The notes under the pieces: generated by a model | The model's input: the letters and a program-made list of their open reading frames with translations, nothing else | Databases searched by the model: none | What the model was told of the DNA's origin: nothing | Shown: positions 59,547-64,000 of the stretch, piece after piece | How the letters are laid out: each line of letters starts with the position of its first letter | Position numbering within the stretch: position 1 is the first letter of the stretch | Source of the DNA: Pseudomonas putida | GTDB lineage: Bacteria; Pseudomonadota; Gammaproteobacteria; Pseudomonadales; Pseudomonadaceae | Length of the DNA: 64,000 bases | Assembly: GCF_001941965.1 (NCBI RefSeq) | Contig: NZ_MKZO01000025.1 | Location: forward strand, 62,001 to 126,000 | Reading direction: 5' to 3' | Translations under genes and position numbers: made by a program

Positions 59547-59817
59547 TTGGTCTAGGTCAGCAATACCTGAGCCAAGGTAGGCGCCTTGCGTGACAGTTTC
59601 ATGTCGCACACGGGCGCCTGGGCTCGCCAACTGACCTTGGCTTTACAGCGTAGACCAGCCTTGAAGGCACGTTTGGCGGGGCTTACAGGGCGACGGCGGA
59701 CAACCGTTGGGCGGCCATGTCATCTGGCGTTCATCTGCATTGCCTAAGCTCATGGGGTTTTTCCGGCGGAACAGGGCGCACCTTTGCGGGGCGCAATGTG
59801 AGGCTGGACTAGTCCAG
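59547..59817. promoter_or_regulatory. candidate GntR operators in the divergent region
   Basis: The 345-bp gap between the binding-protein and regulator genes has no gene. It holds a perfect 14-bp palindrome CTGGACTAGTCCAG (59804-59817), 14 bp before the regulator start. Two related sites are present: TTGGTCTAGGTCA (59547-59559) and TAGACCAG (59651-59658). All share the half-site TGGWCTA, which suits a GntR/HutC-type dimer. Confidence 0.5.
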
Positions 59818-59831
59818 ACAGGAAGCCCTCG

Positions 59832-60545
59832 ATGCAAGCACTGCCGCCCCGCGCCGTTACCGCGATCTGCCATGCCCTGCAGGAGCAGATCGAACACGGC
59901 CTGCTCCCGCCGGGATGCAAACTGCCGGCTGAACGCAAGCTCAGCGAAGTCTTCGACACCACCCGCATTACCCTGCGCGAAGCGCTGGTGCAACTGGAGG
60001 CCCAGGGCCTGATCTATCGCGAGGAACGGCGTGGCTGGTTCGTCGCGCCCGAACGCCTGACCTACGACCTGATCGAGCGTAGCCACTTCCATGCCATGGT
60101 GCGGGACCAGGGGCGCACGCCGGCCACCGAATTGCTCTCGGCGCGGTTGCAACCGGCGGCTGCGGCGATCTGTGCGCGGCTGAAGCTGCCGCCGCTGTCC
60201 AGCGTGATCCAGATCTGCCGCCTGCGGCGTATCGACGGGCGCGCGGTGCTGTATGCCGAGCACTACCTGAACCCCGAGTATTTCCCCGGCATCCTTGAAC
60301 ACGATCTTGGCCAGTCGCTGACCGAGATCTACGGCCAGCACTACGGTATCCAGTACGGCAGGGTGTGTTTCGAGATACTGCCGACCGCCTTGCCAGTGGC
60401 GGCGGCGTCGGCCCTCAAGGTGTCGCCGGGCAGTGCCGGCCTGCACATCACCCGGGTCAACAGCGATCAGTCCGGGCGCCTGATCGACTGCGACCTTGAA
60501 TACTGGCGGCACGATGCGATCCGCATTCGTGCCGACGTCGGCTAG
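59832..60545 (+). CDS. GntR family regulator with UTRA effector domain (HutC subfamily)
   Basis: A 237-residue regulator. The winged helix-turn-helix is at residues 10-75 (LPPGCKLPAERKLSEVFDTT, RITLREALVQLEAQGLIYRE). The UTRA ligand domain follows (ARLKLPPLSSVIQICRLRRI, LYAEHYLNPEYFPGILEHDL). It is divergent from the importer operon and most likely represses it until the imported compound or a product binds. PhnR-type regulators of aminoethylphosphonate systems have the same domain order. Its stop TAG overlaps the stop of the convergent channel gene in a single CTAG. Confidence 0.92.
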   Translation: MQALPPRAVTAICHALQEQIEHGLLPPGCKLPAERKLSEVFDTTRITLREALVQLEAQGLIYREERRGWFVAPERLTYDLIERSHFHAMVRDQGRTPATELLSARLQPAAAAICARLKLPPLSSVIQICRLRRIDGRAVLYAEHYLNPEYFPGILEHDLGQSLTEIYGQHYGIQYGRVCFEILPTALPVAAASALKVSPGSAGLHITRVNSDQSGRLIDCDLEYWRHDAIRIRADVG

Positions 60546-62719
60546 CTTTTCCCGCTGCTTTCGCTCGCGGCACCGCCCGCCGTGGTCAGCACCTGCACTG
60601 AGAGCCGCGGCGTGGCCAGGTCCAGCCCGGCTTCGTCGAGCTGGCGCTTGAGCGCCAGGTTGAAGGCCCGGGACACTTCCCACTGCTTGATCGGCGCAGT
60701 CTTGAAGCGCGCCCGCAGCACCGCCGAGCCGGACTCGAAACTCTCCACCCCCTGCAGCTCCAGCGGCGACCAGATATTGCGGCGCTGCAACGGGTCGGTG
60801 CGCATCTTCTGCCCGACATCGCGGACCAGGGTGATGGCCTGGTCGATGTTCATGTTGTGCGGAATGGCGATGCGGAAGATCGCGTAGCCGAACTCCCGGG
60901 AGTAGTTCTTGATGCTCTTGATCTCGCTGAACGGGATGGTGTGGACGATGCCCTCGATGTCCCGCAGGCGCACGGTGCGGATGGTCAGGCCCTCGACCGT
61001 GCCGAGGTGGCCGCCGACATCGACGTAGTCGTCGATGGCCAGGGAGTCCTCGATGATGATGAACAGCCCGGTGATCAGGTCGGCCACCAGCGACTGCGCG
61101 CCGAAGCCGATGGCCAGGCCGATGACACCGGCACCGGCGAGCAGCGGGGTGACGTTCATGCCCATGTTCGCCAGGGCGATGATCAGGGCGATGATGGCGA
61201 TGGCCACGAACAGCACGTTGCGGATCAGCGGCATCATGGTCTGCGCCCGGGCATTGGCCAGGCCCTTGCGCGAGCGGGTCAGGGCGTGATGCACGGCGGT
61301 GTCGGCGAGGATCCACACCAGCCAGGCGGCGATCAGGGTGCCGGCCAGGCCGCCCAGGCGGATCGCCACCTCATGGCCGTCGCCCTCGGCGAAGCTGACC
61401 AGCGACAGGCCCCAGACCCGCAGGCCCAGCTCGACGAACAGCAGCCACACGCTCAAGTGCACCAGGGTGTAGGCGAAGCTGCGCAGGCGCTCGGCGTACA
61501 CCGCCTGGCGCCGGTTGTTGCGCTGCTGCTGCCTGACCGCATGCCGGCGCACCAGGCCGTTGATCACCATGCACAGGATCACCAGCACAGTGCACATCAG
61601 CGACTGGCGCAACGCCGTGCTGGTATCGCCGGCGGAGACGAAGGTGGCGAACAGCGAGATGCCCACCAGCACCAGCGCCGGCAGGAACCAGAAGCTGCCG
61701 AGCACCTCGATGGTGTCGCTCAGGGCCCGGCGCTTGAGGCGGTGGGCCAGGGGCTGGTTGCGGATCAGATGGGCGATGGGCCGGCGGAAACGCAGGATGA
61801 ACAGCGCCGTGGACAGCGCCGCGAGGATATTGGCCAGGGTCGCCAGGGCGTGGGCCAGGTGGGTGCCGAGGGCGAGGTACAGGCGCGGGTCGTTCATCGC
61901 TTCGCCAAAGGCGGCGAAGCTGCCGATCAGCCACAGCGGACGGAACGCCTGGTGTCGCAGGATATGCAGGGCGCGGTGGCGGTGCGGGCCGTCGAGCAGG
62001 GAGAAGGCGATCACGCAGATGGCCGAGAACAGCGTGCCCACCACCAGGGCGTAGGCGATGACCATGGCCATGGATTTGCCCAGGGACGAGGGCAGGGCGA
62101 AGCTCAGGTAGACGGTGATGATCAGCGCCACCAGCCAGGGCCCGAGCTTGCGCAGGGCGAAGCGCACCAGGTCCCAGGTGCGCGGATGCTGGGGCAGTTC
62201 CTCGGTCAGGCCGAAGCGCAGGCGCAGGCGGTGGCCCACCCAGTTCAGGGCGTAGGCCAGCAGGCTCCACAGGGCGAGGATGGCGATGAAACCGAAGAGC
62301 AGGCCGGGCAACTGCTGCACCGGCACCTGCAGGGCGGCCAGTTCGATGCCGGCCAGTTCCATCTCGTCGGCCCAGCGCTTGAACGGGCTGGCGTCGCCGC
62401 TGAACTGTTTTTCCAGCTCGGCGAGGGTGCCGCCGATCAGGCCGAGCACCCCCTGCTCCGGTTCCGGCTGGGCCTGGCGGGTGCTGTCGCGCAGCTTCTT
62501 CAGGTCGTTGAGCAGGCGCGTACGCTGCTGGTCGTTTTCCAGGGTGGTGATGACTTCATCGAGGGACTTGCCCAGCGGCTCGCTGGCCTGGGGTTGGGCC
62601 GGGGCGCTGCCACCGAGCAGCCCCGGCAGGCCGGCGGCCTGGGTCTGGGCAGTGAAGAGCAACAGCAGCAGGGTGAAACAACGCAGAAGGGCGGACACTG
62701 GGCGATCAACCTCGAACAC
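60542..62719 (-). CDS. large MscS-family mechanosensitive ion channel (YbiO-like)
   Basis: A 725-residue membrane protein with signal peptide (LLRCFTLLLLLFTAQTQAAG), a helical periplasmic part to about residue 135, many membrane helices, and a C-terminal MscS core. The pore helix region is LLAGAGVIGLAIGFGAQSLV, followed by DSLAIDDYVDVGGHLGTVEG and RNIWSPLELQGVESF. Length and layout are close to YbiO (741 residues). It releases solutes on osmotic downshock. Regulated exchange of corrinoid or other solutes is not indicated. Confidence 0.92.
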   Translation of the reverse strand: MFEVDRPVSALLRCFTLLLLLFTAQTQAAGLPGLLGGSAPAQPQASEPLGKSLDEVITTLENDQQRTRLLNDLKKLRDSTRQAQPEPEQGVLGLIGGTLAELEKQFSGDASPFKRWADEMELAGIELAALQVPVQQLPGLLFGFIAILALWSLLAYALNWVGHRLRLRFGLTEELPQHPRTWDLVRFALRKLGPWLVALIITVYLSFALPSSLGKSMAMVIAYALVVGTLFSAICVIAFSLLDGPHRHRALHILRHQAFRPLWLIGSFAAFGEAMNDPRLYLALGTHLAHALATLANILAALSTALFILRFRRPIAHLIRNQPLAHRLKRRALSDTIEVLGSFWFLPALVLVGISLFATFVSAGDTSTALRQSLMCTVLVILCMVINGLVRRHAVRQQQRNNRRQAVYAERLRSFAYTLVHLSVWLLFVELGLRVWGLSLVSFAEGDGHEVAIRLGGLAGTLIAAWLVWILADTAVHHALTRSRKGLANARAQTMMPLIRNVLFVAIAIIALIIALANMGMNVTPLLAGAGVIGLAIGFGAQSLVADLITGLFIIIEDSLAIDDYVDVGGHLGTVEGLTIRTVRLRDIEGIVHTIPFSEIKSIKNYSREFGYAIFRIAIPHNMNIDQAITLVRDVGQKMRTDPLQRRNIWSPLELQGVESFESGSAVLRARFKTAPIKQWEVSRAFNLALKRQLDEAGLDLATPRLSVQVLTTAGGAASESSGKS

Positions 62720-62747
62720 AGGTAATCGGCGCAGTGTAGAGCATCCG

Positions 62748-62918
62748 TCAGTGGAGTTTCTCGAGGATCTTCCAGACCATGATGCCGAGTATGGAAAGCA
62801 TGCCGAGCCACATCATCAGCACCCCGGAATTGTTTTCCCGCTTGTTGAAGCCGATGGTCAACAGAATCAGGCCCGCGAGGACCGGCAGGAACATCGACTG
62901 GAACGTTGACAGGCTCAA
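62748..62918 (-). CDS. 56-residue membrane protein
   Basis: A small protein with two membrane helices, MFLPVLAGLILLTIGF and VLMMWLGMLSILGIMVWKIL, joined by the polar turn NKRENNSG. I take the TTG at 62918 as start because GGAG lies seven bases before it, giving MSLSTFQSMFLP. An ATG eight codons later (62894) is the alternative. No family recognised. It lies 28 bp upstream of the mechanosensitive channel in the same direction and may be co-transcribed with it. Confidence 0.6.
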   Translation of the reverse strand: MSLSTFQSMFLPVLAGLILLTIGFNKRENNSGVLMMWLGMLSILGIMVWKILEKLH

Positions 62919-63009
62919 GATCCTTCTCCCGACTGCGAAAATTCTGACTTGAGCATAGGCGCTAAATGACAGCGCGAGGTTGACTGGTGTCACAAACCGC
63001 GCAGGAAGC

Positions 63010-63030
63010 GGCGGGGCAGAGCGCCCCGCC
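63010..63030. other. GC-rich hairpin after apeB
   Basis: GGCGGGGC-AGAGC-GCCCCGCC, an 8-bp perfect stem seven bases after the apeB stop. There is no T-run on either side, so it is at most a factor-dependent or weak terminator. Confidence 0.5.
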
Positions 63031-63036
63031 CCGGAT

Positions 63037-64000
63037 TCACGGCAGTTCGCGGCTGCGATAGAACGCGGTCAGCACCTTGACCAGATGGGCCAGGTCCTGG
63101 CTGCCGCACAGCTCGCGGATCGAGTGCATGGCGAAGGTCGGCAGGCCGATATCGACGGTGCGCACGCCCAGGTTGCTGGCGGTGATCGGGCCGATGGTCG
63201 AGCCGCAACCCATGTCGCTGCGCACCACGAAGCTTTGCACCGGGACTTCCTCGGCCATGCACAGGTGGCGGAAGAAGCCGGCGGTTTCGCTGTTGGTGGC
63301 GTAGCGCTGGTTGTTGTTGACCTTGATCACCGGGCCGGCGTTGAGCTTGGGCCCATGGTTGCCGTCGTGCTTGTCGGCGTAGTTGGGGTGCACGCCGTGG
63401 GCGTTGTCGGCCGAGACCAGCAGCGAGCGCTGGATGGTGCGGACGAACTCGTCGCCATCCGGCAGCAGGCGGCGCAGGGTCTGTTCGAGCATCGGGCCGT
63501 CGGCGCCGCAGGCCGAGCAGGAGCCGACTTCCTCGTGGTCATTGCACACCAGCACGCAGGTTTCGTCGCTGTCGGCATCCAGCAGGGCGCGCAGGCCGGC
63601 GTAGCACGACAGCAGGTTGTCGAGGCGGGCACCGGCGATGAACTCGCCGTGCAGGCCGATCAGGGCGGCGTCCTGGGTGTCGTAGAAACCCAGTTCGTAA
63701 TCCAGCACCACGTCGGCGTTGAGGCCGTGTTCGCGGGCCAGTTGCTCGGTGAGCAGGGCGCGGAAATCGACGCGCTCGTCGCCGGCGACCTGGGCCAGGA
63801 TCGGTGGCAGCTCGGTCTGCGGGTTGATCGCCCAGCCTTCGTTGGCGGTGCGGTTGAGGTGGATCGCCAGGTTGGGGATCACCGCGATCGGCAGCTTGAA
63901 GTCGATCAGTTGGCTTTCCACCTTGCCGTCACGGCGGAAGGTGACGCGGCCGGCCAGAGACAGGTCGCGGTCGAACCACGGCGCGAGCAGGGCGCCGCCG
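63037..64000 (-). CDS. apeB: M18 family aminopeptidase ApeB, 5' part beyond the window
   Basis: C-terminal part of a zinc aspartyl-type aminopeptidase of family M18. About 320 codons are in the window and the frame stays open to the last base, so the true start is outside. Visible family blocks: [16 protein letters not shown] at the window edge, [20 protein letters not shown] (metal and catalytic Glu), [13 protein letters not shown], and [20 protein letters not shown]. The C-terminal [12 protein letters not shown] contains the last zinc His. It trims N-terminal residues from peptides in the cytoplasm. Confidence 0.95.
   Translation of the reverse strand, partial: GGALLAPWFDRDLSLAGRVTFRRDGKVESQLIDFKLPIAVIPNLAIHLNRTANEGWAINPQTELPPILAQVAGDERVDFRALLTEQLAREHGLNADVVLDYELGFYDTQDAALIGLHGEFIAGARLDNLLSCYAGLRALLDADSDETCVLVCNDHEEVGSCSACGADGPMLEQTLRRLLPDGDEFVRTIQRSLLVSADNAHGVHPNYADKHDGNHGPKLNAGPVIKVNNNQRYATNSETAGFFRHLCMAEEVPVQSFVVRSDMGCGSTIGPITASNLGVRTVDIGLPTFAMHSIRELCGSQDLAHLVKVLTAFYRSRELP

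Noticed and set aside
60857..62725. A 622-codon plus-strand ORF opposite the mechanosensitive channel
   Set aside because: Gln/Gly/Asp/His-rich antisense shadow; the channel on the minus strand has intact family motifs.
63010..63030. Intrinsic terminator for apeB
   Set aside because: The hairpin is strong but has no T-run on either strand, so it is listed only as a hairpin.

Overview
The window is about 64 kb of high-GC chromosomal DNA from a Pseudomonas of the fluorescens/putida group. The evidence is the gene families and their order, the gene-dense layout, the many short interspersed palindromes carrying the GTGGGAGCTGGCTTGCC core, and recognisable Pseudomonas genes (algO-type protease, crbS-type kinase, rdgC, FadL-type porin, fused nitrate reductase). 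From memory, the order resembles P. putida and two P. aeruginosa blocks; this was not checked by a search. There is no rRNA, prophage, transposase or CRISPR array. The clearest accessory insertion is an AbiE-type toxin-antitoxin pair between the nitrate and nitrite reductase operons.

Layout. 1-3.5 kb: two NlpC/P60 lipoproteins, a PQQ-type sugar dehydrogenase and an unknown gene. 3.6-13.1 kb: a sigma70-type promoter, a cobalamin riboswitch and a ten-gene late B12 operon (cobO, cobB, bluB, cobD, cobC, cobQ, cobP, cobT, a phosphatase, cobS). 13.1-20.5 kb: MarR regulator with MFS exporter and a 40-residue membrane ORF, periplasmic glutathione peroxidase, LysR/DUF2798 pair, FadL-type porin, small unknown genes, and a stretch of nearly 1 kb without a gene. 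20.6-30.5 kb: rmuC, crbS-type transporter/kinase hybrid, TDT carrier, LplT-PlsC fusion, guanidinium exporter behind a guanidine-II riboswitch, rdgC. 30.6-36.1 kb: tRNA-Val and tRNA-Asp, then hscC with its divergent J-protein and a DUF1266 gene. 36.1-45.4 kb: nitrate assimilation (nasA, nirBD), with AbiE in between. 45.5-54.9 kb: PcaQ-like LysR, FKBP lipoprotein, DUF1232 gene behind paired DnaA boxes, XRE pair, EAL/GGDEF protein, algO protease, quinone oxidoreductase. 54.2-60.5 kb: an ABC importer operon that also encodes a cytoplasmic phosphodiesterase-like enzyme and a HAD phosphatase, divergent from a GntR/UTRA regulator. 60.5-64 kb: large MscS channel, a 56-residue membrane protein, and apeB, which is cut by the window end.

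How the parts work together. The B12 operon activates and adenylates corrinoids, makes the lower ligand and joins the two, under B12 feedback through the riboswitch. The two nitrogen operons share one regulatory plan that I read directly in the DNA: an NtrC-like enhancer site, a -24/-12 promoter, a leader hairpin with an identical AACGTC six-base loop, and an intrinsic terminator before the start codon. This fits nitrogen control plus NasR/NasT (ANTAR) antitermination. The best candidates for poorly described biology are the importer/phosphodiesterase/HAD/GntR operon, the HscC chaperone system whose J-protein has HPE in place of HPD, and the paired DnaA boxes away from the origin.
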